Assembly: GCA_035548515.1 (NCBI GenBank)
Contig: DASZSW010000037.1
Location: forward strand, 133,964 to 197,963
DNA: 64,000 nucleotides
Source of the DNA: DASZQY01 sp035548515
Lineage (GTDB): Bacteria; Pseudomonadota; Alphaproteobacteria; Rhizobiales; Kaistiaceae
Reading direction: 5' to 3'
Shown here: positions 33,852 to 41,942 of the stretch, piece after piece
Layout of the letters: each line of letters begins with the position of its first letter
Numbering within the stretch: position 1 is the stretch's first letter
The notes under the pieces: model-generated
The model's input: only the letters and a program-made list of their open reading frames with translations
The model's database searches: none
Told to the model about the DNA's origin: nothing
Translations under genes and position numbers: made by a program

Positions 33852-34949
33852 TCACCCTCGGGTTCCCCTGCGACCGTCGTCGAGCACGTCGCCGCGTATG
33901 CTGAAGGCGGTCTGGTAGACCTTCGCGCCACGTTTCCAGACGATGGGTTCGGCCTGCAAGCCGAACGAAGCGCGAAGCTTCTTTCCCAACTCCTGTTTGC
34001 GCTTCTTGACCATCACCTTTGCACCAGAATCCGTCCAACCGAGCTTCCCTCCGTGAGCTGCAAAGATCTTCAGCAGAGCCCATTGCTCTGTGGGCTTTCC
34101 GGTTCTGCGATCCTTCATTTGGAAATGCTCAGGCTCAAAGCGCTTCGTCTCGTTGCGAAAGCGCACGTTGATAACGTCGGCGGCTGTGAACTCGAAGGTT
34201 AATTCATCCCACCGAGCGTCCGCCGGTAAGAGCCATGCTCGCCCCGAAGTCATTGGCACCCGTGCCGTAAGTAATTTCTCCCGAAGCGTGGCGAGCATCT
34301 CGTCTGCAGGGCGGGTGCCTACCACGCGGTGATCGTTCACGGTGATGATCTCGGAGAGGGAAAGGACTAGATGCCCTCGCGAAGCTAGGGCGGCCCTGAC
34401 CTCTTGTGGGATCGATTGCGCTGTCGGCGCGACGACAGCGACGGGACCAGCTTCCCGGCCGAACGCGGATAGCGTTTCAGCGGAGACCATGGTCATCGGC
34501 CCTGGAATTACGAGAACGATAGGAATAGCGAGGCCAGCCGCCACGCCATGCGAACCCACCAGCATCGCGACGCCGTCGCCCGGTGGAAGATCCGATTCCT
34601 CAGCCTTGAACATCGCGCGGACCGTCGCCGCGAGTTTGGAGCGATCAAGCGCGAGACACGTGACCTCGTCGCGAGTCAGGTCCACCGGATCGCATTCAGC
34701 CGGCTTGTTGCCGCAGACGGCGCGAAGACGCCCGTCCGCATGCTTCACGACCTTGCGGGGACAGCCGTCGCCACCTGGCGAGGGACAAGCGACTTCCTTG
34801 GCGAGGCGACCCATCGCTGTCAGGTAGGTGGCCGCTACAGCCCAGTCATCTCCGAGGCGAACAGACCACTCCTGCCGGTCGGTCGTCGCCTCCGGAATCT
34901 CGTCAAGCGCTTTCCAGAACCGCGCTAGGGGCTTCTTCGTCGCCATCAC
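33852..34949 (-). CDS. unrecognised protein B of a two-gene unit (Cys-rich, winged-helix-like C-terminus)
   Basis: 365 residues, family not recognised. A helical N-terminus is followed by a Cys-rich segment at about 54-87 (CPSPGGDGCPRKVV, then CGNKPAECDPVDL), which could bind zinc. A central alpha/beta region has GDGVAMLVGSHGVAAGLAIPIVLVIPGPM. The C-terminal 100 residues (LLKIFAAHGGKLGWTDSGAK, then GLQAEPIVWKRGAKVYQTAF) look like a winged helix with a beta hairpin. Its start overlaps the end of protein A by 47 bases, so the two are surely co-translated. Position between phage and recombinase genes suggests an accessory, possibly defensive, function. Confidence 0.85.
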   Translation of the reverse strand: MMATKKPLARFWKALDEIPEATTDRQEWSVRLGDDWAVAATYLTAMGRLAKEVACPSPGGDGCPRKVVKHADGRLRAVCGNKPAECDPVDLTRDEVTCLALDRSKLAATVRAMFKAEESDLPPGDGVAMLVGSHGVAAGLAIPIVLVIPGPMTMVSAETLSAFGREAGPVAVVAPTAQSIPQEVRAALASRGHLVLSLSEIITVNDHRVVGTRPADEMLATLREKLLTARVPMTSGRAWLLPADARWDELTFEFTAADVINVRFRNETKRFEPEHFQMKDRRTGKPTEQWALLKIFAAHGGKLGWTDSGAKVMVKKRKQELGKKLRASFGLQAEPIVWKRGAKVYQTAFSIRGDVLDDGRRGTRG

Positions 34950-36105
34950 CGTCGGTTTCCGGCTCGGGAATGAAGCCCCGCTTCGCCAACCATCCGTCGA
35001 TCAGTTCGCTGTCCTCGTTGCGCTCATATTTCGCGTTGCCCGGGGGCCGGATGGTCACCGACCGCTCTTTCGGCGAGTCGGTAAACTTCACTTTGAAGGT
35101 CGCCCCGACAAGCCTTCCTTTCGATCCGAACTCCTGCTTCCGTTCGGCGAGAGCGGCGAATACATCGGTTGCCTTCCGGATTTCAATCTCCTTGAAAGCA
35201 CCGCCCCAGTAGCGTCGGTATTCGATAAGCCGAACCTCATCCAGTCCGTCGACGTCCTCGCAGAGCAACGACTTCGCGCCATCGTCGATGAGCGGGTCGA
35301 GGCTGAATTTGTCGGCCGGCGGGAAATAATTTTCATCGCCGAATACGAGGCGGCCGAAGCAAGTGAGGTAGAGCTTGACCTCGCCCTTCGTGTTGGCGTG
35401 CACGCCAAGCTCATCGGTTGGCACGTCGTAGATCAGCACGTCGTGCTGCTGCGGCCGGTAGAACTCGGTGGTCGACTTTCCGTCCTCCTGATGACTTGCC
35501 TCCCGGCGCATCGGCAGTCCGTGGCGGATGAGAATCCAGACCTTCTTGTACTGGCGGAACAAGAATACGCGACAGCCCCGCCCCCTCTTGTGTTGCTCGA
35601 ACCAATCGTCGAGCGCACTCTCGATATTGAGGCGAAGATCCTCATCGACCTTGGGAAAGGGCTGCCCTTCGCCATGCGCTCCCCCGTAGTAGAGGAAGTT
35701 CTTCTGGCGAAACGCGACCGCCTCGGCGTGATGTTCCCGGAGAGTGTCGGGCGCGGCGAGCCACATCTGGATCGCGACGTCGGCGACCGTGGTCTGTGGG
35801 TCGTGCTCGATCTCTACCTTGCGCGATTTAGCGAGGTCGAGAAGCGCGTCCATATCCTCTTCGGAGGCGGTCTCGTGCACGTAGTAGAGCGCGTCAACCA
35901 TGTCCTTCGGGACATTCGTATCCGGGTCCATGAGGATTCGGGCCAGCGCATCGCAATCGACGCCGCCAGAACCGTTCACCGGGAATTTCAGGCCCCGACG
36001 CGCGAGGTATTCGCGCCAAGGATCGAGGAATGCGACCAATCTGCCTGGATCGATCGTTTTGAGCAGATCGGGGTTCGAAAATTTCCTGAGACTGAACGCC
36101 ACCAT
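34903..36105 (-). CDS. unrecognised protein A of a two-gene unit
   Basis: 400 residues, family not recognised. Residues 1-130 are helical (MVAFSLRKFSNPDLLKTIDPGRLVAFLDPWREYL, in part), then comes a helix with many acidic residues. The middle part (about 180-300) is beta-rich with many aromatics: GCRVFLFRQYKKVWILIRHG, then EFYRPQQHDVLIYD and LYLTCFGRLVFGDENYF. The C-terminal tail is acidic (ETDGDGDEEAPSAVLE). No Walker, nuclease or protease motif is obvious. It is the first gene of the pair and is divergent from the recombinase module across 148 bases. Confidence 0.87.
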   Translation of the reverse strand: MVAFSLRKFSNPDLLKTIDPGRLVAFLDPWREYLARRGLKFPVNGSGGVDCDALARILMDPDTNVPKDMVDALYYVHETASEEDMDALLDLAKSRKVEIEHDPQTTVADVAIQMWLAAPDTLREHHAEAVAFRQKNFLYYGGAHGEGQPFPKVDEDLRLNIESALDDWFEQHKRGRGCRVFLFRQYKKVWILIRHGLPMRREASHQEDGKSTTEFYRPQQHDVLIYDVPTDELGVHANTKGEVKLYLTCFGRLVFGDENYFPPADKFSLDPLIDDGAKSLLCEDVDGLDEVRLIEYRRYWGGAFKEIEIRKATDVFAALAERKQEFGSKGRLVGATFKVKFTDSPKERSVTIRPPGNAKYERNEDSELIDGWLAKRGFIPEPETDGDGDEEAPSAVLESA

Positions 36106-36253
36106 TGCGCTTTACCGCCGTGGAGAGTTGCAGGGAATCAGTGAGGGATTCTCTGACTCAACCACGAGTCGAGCGACTCAAGCAATCTCTCGCACCATCC
36201 CGACAGTATTTCCCGGTCTCCGGTATGTGGCGGACAGATCGCAGGGTCCGACC

Positions 36254-36472
36254 ATGGTGCCGCCAGCCACTCCCAATCCCGTATCGCCCGATCATGCTTC
36301 CGCCGCAGAACGGATTGCCGAGATCGGCGAGCTTCTGGCCCAAGGGCTCGTCCGCCTTCGGGCCCGACAGTCAAGGCGACTATCTGAGGACCGGGGAGAA
36401 AATTCCGTCGACTTCTCGGCCAACCAACGCGGTCATGACACTCCGAACCAGCACCTCGGAGACACCGAGTGA
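36254..36472 (+). CDS. small protein at the start of the recombinase module
   Basis: 72 residues from the ATG at 36254. The core AAERIAEIGELLAQGLVRLRARQSRRLSEDRGENSVDFSANQ (quoted in parts elsewhere) begins with a helix and ends in a polar tail; small ORFs with ARxS and DFSANQ-like ends precede DUF2924-recombinase pairs in many alphaproteobacteria. The stop overlaps the GTG of the DUF2924 gene (GTGA). Its function is unknown, perhaps a recombination accessory or regulator. Confidence 0.75.
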   Translation: MVPPATPNPVSPDHASAAERIAEIGELLAQGLVRLRARQSRRLSEDRGENSVDFSANQRGHDTPNQHLGDTE

Positions 36473-36915
36473 GCGACACCGTCCTTGCCCGACTGGCGGC
36501 ACTAAAGACCACGCCAACGCCGGATCTGAAGCGGCAGTGGCGCGATCTCTTCGAGTCGGAGCCGCCGCCCTACAACCGGCGCTTCCTCGAAAGCCGCCTC
36601 GCCTACCGCATCCAGGAACTCGCTTATGGCGGGTTGAAGCCCGAGACCATCGAGCGCCTCGAGGCACTCGGTCGGCAACTCGACGGCGGTGACGTCGTCC
36701 TCCGCCGCACCCGCACCGAAGAAAAGCCGATCAGCGGGACGCGGCTCATTCGGGAGTGGCAGGGCGTCGAGCACTGCGTCACGGTCCGAGACCACGACTA
36801 CGAGTATCGGGGACGACCCTACAAATCGCTCTCGGCAGTCGCCCGCGCCATCACCGGCACGCGATGGAACGGCTGGATCTTCTTCGGGCTCAAGAACCAG
36901 CGGGGCCGGCCATGA
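36469..36915 (+). CDS. DUF2924 domain-containing protein
   Basis: 148 residues with a GTG start at 36469. The domain is shown by LKRQWRDLFESEPPPYNRRFLESRLAYRIQEL (in parts) and by GTRLIREWQGVEHCVTVRDHDYEYRGRPYKSLSAVARAITG, which is typical of DUF2924, with the closing GTRWNGWIFFGL. The family almost always stands before a large serine recombinase, as here, with a 4-base ATGA overlap. It probably assists or regulates the recombinase, perhaps by binding DNA. The mechanism is not known to me. Confidence 0.92.
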   Translation: MSDTVLARLAALKTTPTPDLKRQWRDLFESEPPPYNRRFLESRLAYRIQELAYGGLKPETIERLEALGRQLDGGDVVLRRTRTEEKPISGTRLIREWQGVEHCVTVRDHDYEYRGRPYKSLSAVARAITGTRWNGWIFFGLKNQRGRP

Positions 36916-38219
36916 AGAAGCCTATCGTCCGCAAACTTCGTTGCGCGGTCTATACGCGCAAGTCGAGCGAGGAAGGCCTCGACATGGAGTTCAACAGCCT
37001 CGACGCCCAACGCGAGTCCTGCCAGGCCTATGTCGCCAGCCAGAAGCCCGAGGGCTGGGTGCTGGTGCTCGACCGCTATGATGACGGTGGGTTCTCGGGC
37101 GGCACGCTGGAGCGGCCGGCATTGAAGCGGCTGCTCGCCGACATTGAGGACGGTCGCGTCGACGTGATCGTCGTCTACAAGATCGACCGCCTCAGTCGCT
37201 CGCTCATGGATTTCGCCAAGCTGGTGGAGGTATTCGACCGGAACGGCGTCACCTTCGTTTCCGTGACCCAGTCATTCAACACCACGACCTCAATGGGTCG
37301 GCTGACGCTCAACATCCTGCTCTCCTTCGCCCAGTTCGAGCGGGAGGTTATCGGCGAGCGCATTCGGGACAAGTTCGCCGCCTCCCGGAAGAAGGGTATG
37401 TGGATGGGAGGCTGGGCGCCGCTCGGCTATGACATCAAGGACCGGAAGCTCCTCGTCAACGAGACGGAGGCGGCGGCGGTCCGCCGCATCTTCGAGCGCT
37501 TCGCCGAGTGCCGCTCGGCTCTGACCGTTGTCCGTGAACTGGCCGCCGAGGGCTTCGTCAACAAATATGGCCAGAAGCTCGACAAGGGCCGCATCTACAA
37601 GCTTCTCCATAACCGCGTCTACGTCGGCGACGCCGTCCACAAGGGCACCGCCTATCCGGGCGAGCACGAGGCGATCGTCAGCAAGGCGCTCTGGGACAAG
37701 GTCCAGGCGGTTCTCGCCGAGAGTCCGAAAGTGCGCGCCGGACGAACGCGGGCGCAGACGCCCGCTCTCCTGAAAGGACTCATCTTTGGACCGGACGGGC
37801 GGGCAATGTCACCAACGCACACGCGGCGTGGCGACAAGCTCTATCGCTACTATGTGAGCCAGACGGCCATCAAAGGTGGCGCCGACGACTCGCCGGTCGC
37901 CCGGCTTCCAGCGGCTGAGATCGAAGCGGCGGTAATCGACCAGATACGAACTCTCGTGCGTTCGCCCGAGATCGTCGTCGCCACGTGGCGGGTCGCTCGG
38001 GAGAACATTGATGGTCTGACCGAGGACGACGTGCGCGAGGCCCTGGCGCGATTCGATGACCTTTGGAACGAGCTCTTCCCTGCAGAGCAGACTCGGATCG
38101 TCCGGCTACTGGTCGAGCGCGTTGACGTCGACCGTGACGCAATCGACGTGAGGCTTCGGATCGATGGGCTGAGCGAGATCGTGCGCGACTTCGATCTCCC
38201 TGAGCGGAGGGCAGCATGA
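36912..38219 (+). CDS. large serine recombinase
   Basis: 435 residues from the ATG at 36912. The N-terminal resolvase domain has the catalytic serine in YTRKSS (Ser18 probable) and the conserved DRLSRS-type segment VIVVYKIDRLSRSLMDFAKL near 90. The recombinase domain spans about 165-270 and a C-terminal coiled-coil region follows. The zinc-ribbon region (about 285-320) lacks the usual Cys pairs. It can cut and rejoin DNA to integrate or excise the element; the attachment sites are not visible. It is shorter than typical phage serine integrases. It is coupled by overlap to both neighbours. Confidence 0.95.
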   Translation: MKKPIVRKLRCAVYTRKSSEEGLDMEFNSLDAQRESCQAYVASQKPEGWVLVLDRYDDGGFSGGTLERPALKRLLADIEDGRVDVIVVYKIDRLSRSLMDFAKLVEVFDRNGVTFVSVTQSFNTTTSMGRLTLNILLSFAQFEREVIGERIRDKFAASRKKGMWMGGWAPLGYDIKDRKLLVNETEAAAVRRIFERFAECRSALTVVRELAAEGFVNKYGQKLDKGRIYKLLHNRVYVGDAVHKGTAYPGEHEAIVSKALWDKVQAVLAESPKVRAGRTRAQTPALLKGLIFGPDGRAMSPTHTRRGDKLYRYYVSQTAIKGGADDSPVARLPAAEIEAAVIDQIRTLVRSPEIVVATWRVARENIDGLTEDDVREALARFDDLWNELFPAEQTRIVRLLVERVDVDRDAIDVRLRIDGLSEIVRDFDLPERRAA

Positions 38220-38620
38220 CCAGCCGTTCCTCGCAGGGCGTTCACACCGTGACGGTACGCCTGCCCCTAGTTCTTCGACGGCGAGTCGGTCGGCGGGTGG
38301 TTATTTCACCCGAGATTGGCAGCGCGAAGTCGGCGCGCCCCCGGGTCGACGGCACTATCGTCAAAGCCCTCGCACGAGCGCACCGGTGGAAGAGGCTGAT
38401 TGAAGGTGGCCGCTTTGGATCGCTCCTCGAGTTGGCCGAGGCCGAGCAGATCAACCCGTCCTATCTCTGCCGCGTGCTACGCTTGACGCTCCTCGCGCCC
38501 GATGTCGTCGAGGCGGTCTTGGACGGACGGCAACCCCCTGGTCTTCAACTTGCCGCGCTCCTGGCACCCCTGCCGATGGAGTGGGACGCACAGCGGCAGC
38601 TCTTGGCAACCGCCCCGTAG
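38216..38620 (+). CDS. HTH-like protein following the recombinase
   Basis: 134 residues overlapping the recombinase stop (ATGA). A basic N-terminus precedes a segment of KorB/ParB-like helices (RFGSLLELAEAEQINPSYLCRVLRLTLLAPDVVEAVLDG, in parts), with LAEAEQINPSYLCRVLRL forming a clear helix-turn-helix. The family regularly follows DUF2924-recombinase genes. It probably binds DNA, either to control this operon or to direct recombination. Confidence 0.82.
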   Translation: MTSRSSQGVHTVTVRLPLVLRRRVGRRVVISPEIGSAKSARPRVDGTIVKALARAHRWKRLIEGGRFGSLLELAEAEQINPSYLCRVLRLTLLAPDVVEAVLDGRQPPGLQLAALLAPLPMEWDAQRQLLATAP

Positions 38621-38662
38621 AGCCGTTCCGTCAAGACTTTCCTGATAGCAGACACGCCTTTT

Positions 38663-38687
38663 CTGGTATGGATTGACCAGATACCAG
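38663..38687 (+). promoter_or_regulatory. inverted repeat before the restriction operon
   Basis: CTGGTAT (38663-38669) and ATACCAG (38681-38687) form a 7-bp inverted repeat with an 11-base spacer, just before the GTG of the first restriction-operon gene. It could be an operator or an RNA hairpin covering the ribosome binding site. A TTGACC at 38674-38679 lies within the spacer; no good -10 follows. Confidence 0.5.
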
Positions 38688-38691
38688 GAAT

Positions 38692-39396
38692 GTGATTGTC
38701 TTTCGGAAAATCAGCCAAGGCTTGGCGACCTTAGAAATGATTCTGTCCGAAATTGCCGATATCCACCAAGGCTTCCCGTTCCGCTCGCGAGTCGAGAGCG
38801 AAGCCGGCGGCGTTGTCGCAGTCGTCCAAGCCCGTGATCTGGGCCCGGATGGTGAGGTAGTCACAGACAGCGCGGTTCGGATTCGGCAGCGACCGGGCGG
38901 CGCCAAGGGGCTGCTCCAGCCGGGCGACGTCGTCTTGCAGCCGCGCGGCACGCGCTTTTCGGCTGCCGCCTATACCGATCCGAAGACGACGGCCGTCGCC
39001 GCGGCGCCGCTGCTTATTCTTCGAACGGAACCTGAGATGGTCCTGCCGGCGTTCCTTGTCGCCTTCCTCGGCTCGCCCGCGTCGCAAGCCTTCCTGCGCC
39101 AAGCCGCAGTTGGAACCTACGTTCCGCAAGTGCCCAGACAGGCGCTCGCGAACCTCCACCTCGATCTTCCGGATCTCACCAGCCAGGCGGCCCTCGTCGA
39201 TCTAGTCCGTCTCGAACGCAGAGAAGTCGAGCTCATGGATCGCCTCCGGGACGCGCGCGCGCGGCTCTTCGGTCTCGCACTGAAGGACCTTGGCAGGAAA
39301 AACCGGAGGCACGCCGAGGCTCCGGGCCTCGAACCCAGCGGCAAGCCGGTGCCCAAGGCGATGCACGCCCAATCAGCAGGAGAGGACAATGGCTGA
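38692..39396 (+). CDS. half-size Type I specificity (S) protein
   Basis: 234 residues from the GTG at 38692 (an ATG at 38737 is possible). It has one target-recognition domain (LSEIADIHQGFPFRSRVESE, then KGLLQPGDVVLQPRGTRFSA) and one helical spacer (ALVDLVRLERREVELMDRLRDARARLFGLALK, in parts). A full S subunit has two of each; half-size forms can dimerise and recognise palindromic sites. It is the first gene of the operon and overlaps hsdM by 8 bases. A full HsdS is encoded two genes later, so HsdM may work with two specificity partners. Confidence 0.82.
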   Translation: MIVFRKISQGLATLEMILSEIADIHQGFPFRSRVESEAGGVVAVVQARDLGPDGEVVTDSAVRIRQRPGGAKGLLQPGDVVLQPRGTRFSAAAYTDPKTTAVAAAPLLILRTEPEMVLPAFLVAFLGSPASQAFLRQAAVGTYVPQVPRQALANLHLDLPDLTSQAALVDLVRLERREVELMDRLRDARARLFGLALKDLGRKNRRHAEAPGLEPSGKPVPKAMHAQSAGEDNG

Positions 39397-40927
39397 GAAG
39401 ACAACGCTCGACGATGTCAAACGGATCGCGTGGGCGGCGTGCGACACCTTCCGTGGGGTGATCGATGCCTCCGAATACAAGGATTTCATCCTCGTCTTCC
39501 TCTTCCTGAAATACGTCAGCGACGTCTGGAAGGAACACTACCAGGAGGCCGACCAGCGCTACGAGGGCGACGAACTCCGCGTCGCCAGAAAGATGGCGCG
39601 CGAGCGCTTCGTCATCCCGAAGGGCGCGAGCTTCGATGATCTTCATCGCCAGCGAAACGCCGACAATGTCGGCGAGCTGATCGACCAGGCGCTTGACGCC
39701 ATCGCTGAAGCGAACAAGGCCAAGATCGGCGATGCCTTCGCCGATGTGATGTTCAACAGCGAGACCAAGCTCGGCGACACCAAGAACCGCAATCGGCGCC
39801 TAAAGTCGTTGATCGAGGATTTCGCCAAGCTCGACCTACGGCCGTCCCGCGTCGCAGCCGATGGACAGGGCCACAAGACCGCCGAGGATGTGATCGGCGA
39901 GGCTTACATCTACCTGATCGAGCGCTTCGGCTCCGAAGCGGGCAAGAAAGCCGGCGAATTCTATACGCCTCGACAGGTGGCCCGCGTCCTCGCCAAGCTG
40001 GCGGCGCCGCAGCCCGGTGACCGCATCTGCGATCCCGCCTGCGGTTCAGGCTCGCTGCTCATCAAGGCCGCGGAGGAAATCGGCACCAAGGACTTCGCGC
40101 TCTTCGGCCAGGAGGTGAACCGCGGCACGTGGGGCCTTGCCCGGTTGAACATGTTCCTCCACGGTATCGACAGCGCCCGCCTCGAGTGGGGCGACACGCT
40201 GAACGACCCCAAGCTCATCGACGGCGCGAGCCTCATGAAGTTCGATGTGGTCGTCGCCAATCCCCCGTTCAGCCTCGACAAGTGGGGCGCTGAGAATGCG
40301 GAAAAGGATCGCTTCGGGCGCTTCTTTCGGGGCGTGCCGCCGAAGTCAAAGGGCGACTGGGCGTTCATCACCCACATGATCGAGGCGGCGAAGACGCGCG
40401 AGGGGCGTGTGGCGGTCGTTGTCCCCCATGGCGTTCTGTTTCGCGGCGGCAAGGAGGGCATCATTCGCAAGACCGTGATCGAGGAGAACCTGCTCGATGC
40501 AGTCGTCGGCCTGCCGCAGAACCTGTTCCAGACGACCTCGATACCCGTCGCTGTTCTGTTGTTCGATCGCCGGCGGGAGAAGGGCGGCGATTTCGCCAAA
40601 CGTCGCGACGTCGTCTTCATCGATGCCAGCCGCGATTTCCAGCCAGGCAAGAACCAGAACCAGCTTCTCGACGAGCATGTCGATCGCATCGTCAACACTC
40701 ACAGCAAGCGCAAGGATGTCGAACGCTACGCCCGCAAGGTGCCGGTCGCGGAGATCGCCGAGAATGACTTCAACCTCAACATCCCGCGCTATGTCGACAC
40801 GTTCGAGGCGCCTGAGGAGGTCGACATCGCAGCAGTGCAGAAGGAGATCGACTCACTCGAAGCTGAGCTGACCGACCTGCGGGTGAAGATGCGCCGCCAC
40901 CTGAAGGAGCTTGGCATCAATGTCTGA
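39389..40927 (+). CDS. hsdM: Type I restriction-modification methyltransferase subunit M
   Basis: 512 residues from the ATG at 39389. The N-terminal helical domain (ASEYKDFILVFLFLKYVSDVW) is typical of HsdM. SAM-binding motif I is DPACGSGS (215-222) and the catalytic motif IV is NPPF (291-294). The protein methylates adenine in the site chosen by the S subunit and is needed for restriction too. It overlaps the half-S gene and the RhuM gene, so all are made together. The length is normal for the family. Confidence 0.96.
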   Translation: MAEKTTLDDVKRIAWAACDTFRGVIDASEYKDFILVFLFLKYVSDVWKEHYQEADQRYEGDELRVARKMARERFVIPKGASFDDLHRQRNADNVGELIDQALDAIAEANKAKIGDAFADVMFNSETKLGDTKNRNRRLKSLIEDFAKLDLRPSRVAADGQGHKTAEDVIGEAYIYLIERFGSEAGKKAGEFYTPRQVARVLAKLAAPQPGDRICDPACGSGSLLIKAAEEIGTKDFALFGQEVNRGTWGLARLNMFLHGIDSARLEWGDTLNDPKLIDGASLMKFDVVVANPPFSLDKWGAENAEKDRFGRFFRGVPPKSKGDWAFITHMIEAAKTREGRVAVVVPHGVLFRGGKEGIIRKTVIEENLLDAVVGLPQNLFQTTSIPVAVLLFDRRREKGGDFAKRRDVVFIDASRDFQPGKNQNQLLDEHVDRIVNTHSKRKDVERYARKVPVAEIAENDFNLNIPRYVDTFEAPEEVDIAAVQKEIDSLEAELTDLRVKMRRHLKELGINV

Positions 40928-41942
40928 GGGCGAGCTGATCCTTTATCGCACTCCCGACGGTCTGAGCGAGATTCAGTTCCGGGCGAAGGACGGGACCGTT
41001 TGGCTGACCCAGACCGAGATTGCCGAGCTTTTTCAGACGACTAAGCAGAACGTCAGCCTGCACATTAAGAACGTCCTCGACGAGGGAGAATTAGAGGGCT
41101 CGGCAGTTGTCAAGGAAGACTTGATAACTGCCGCCGATGGCAAAGCCTACCGGACGCGCCTCTATCGGCTGGAGGCGATTCTCGCGATCGGCTACCGAGT
41201 CCGGTCGCCCCGCGGTACCCAGTTCCGCCAGTGGGCGACGACCGCTCTCAAGGAGTACCTGGTCAAGGGGTTCATCATCAATGACGAGCGCCTGAAGGAG
41301 CCGGGCGGCCTCGACTACTTCGACGAACTGCTCGAACGCATCCGGGACATCCGGGCGTCGGAGAAGCGATTCTATCAGAAGGTTCGGGACGTGTTCGCCG
41401 CGACCAGCGTCGACTACGACGGCGGTTCTGAAACGGCGCAGCTCTTCTTCAAGACCGTCCAGAACAAGATGGTCTACGCAGTGACCGGGCACACCGCCGC
41501 AGAGATCATTGTCGCGCGCGCCAAAGTAGATAAGCCCAACATGGGCCTGACGAGTTGGAAGGGCAACCGCGTCCGCAAGGGCGATGTCACCACCGCGAAA
41601 AACTACCTCAATCAGGAGGAGATCAGCGAGCTCAACCGCATCGTCACCATGTTCCTTGATTTTGCCGAGGATCAGGCGCGCCGCCGCAAGCGCATGCACA
41701 TGGCCGACTGGGCGGCGCAGACCGATCGGTTCCTGGCCTTCAACGAACGGGATGTGCTCACGCACGCCGGCCGGGTATCGCACCAGCGGATGGAGACAAT
41801 CGCCCACCAGGTTTACGCGGAGTTCGATGCCGCCCGCGGCGAGCGCGAAGCGATCGAGGCCGACGCCGAGTATGTCGAGGAGCTGAAGCAGATAGAGGCC
41901 GATGCGGCAAAACGTCCGCTCAAGCCGAGGACGGGCAAGTGA
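40920..41942 (+). CDS. RhuM family protein
   Basis: 340 residues from the ATG at 40920, within the hsdM stop region. The opening ILYRTPDGLSEIQFRAKDGTVWLTQTEIAELFQTTKQNVSLHI (in parts) is the virulence RhuM signature and includes an HTH-like segment. The C-terminal half is helical. The family was first named from a Salmonella pathogenicity island, but it often sits inside Type I restriction operons, as here. Its function is unknown; regulation or toxin-like action has been suggested. It overlaps hsdS by GTGA. Confidence 0.94.
   Translation: MSEGELILYRTPDGLSEIQFRAKDGTVWLTQTEIAELFQTTKQNVSLHIKNVLDEGELEGSAVVKEDLITAADGKAYRTRLYRLEAILAIGYRVRSPRGTQFRQWATTALKEYLVKGFIINDERLKEPGGLDYFDELLERIRDIRASEKRFYQKVRDVFAATSVDYDGGSETAQLFFKTVQNKMVYAVTGHTAAEIIVARAKVDKPNMGLTSWKGNRVRKGDVTTAKNYLNQEEISELNRIVTMFLDFAEDQARRRKRMHMADWAAQTDRFLAFNERDVLTHAGRVSHQRMETIAHQVYAEFDAARGEREAIEADAEYVEELKQIEADAAKRPLKPRTGK

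Noticed and set aside
34828..36144. A 438-codon open frame on the plus strand opposite the unrecognised pair
   Set aside because: The minus-strand genes have better starts, overlap as an operon and show normal amino-acid composition. Since they lack known homologues in my reading, this choice is slightly less certain than elsewhere.
37800..37860. Frameshift or damage in the recombinase zinc-ribbon region
   Set aside because: The frame is open to the end and the protein continues with a normal coiled-coil tail; absence of Cys pairs seems to be a subfamily trait.
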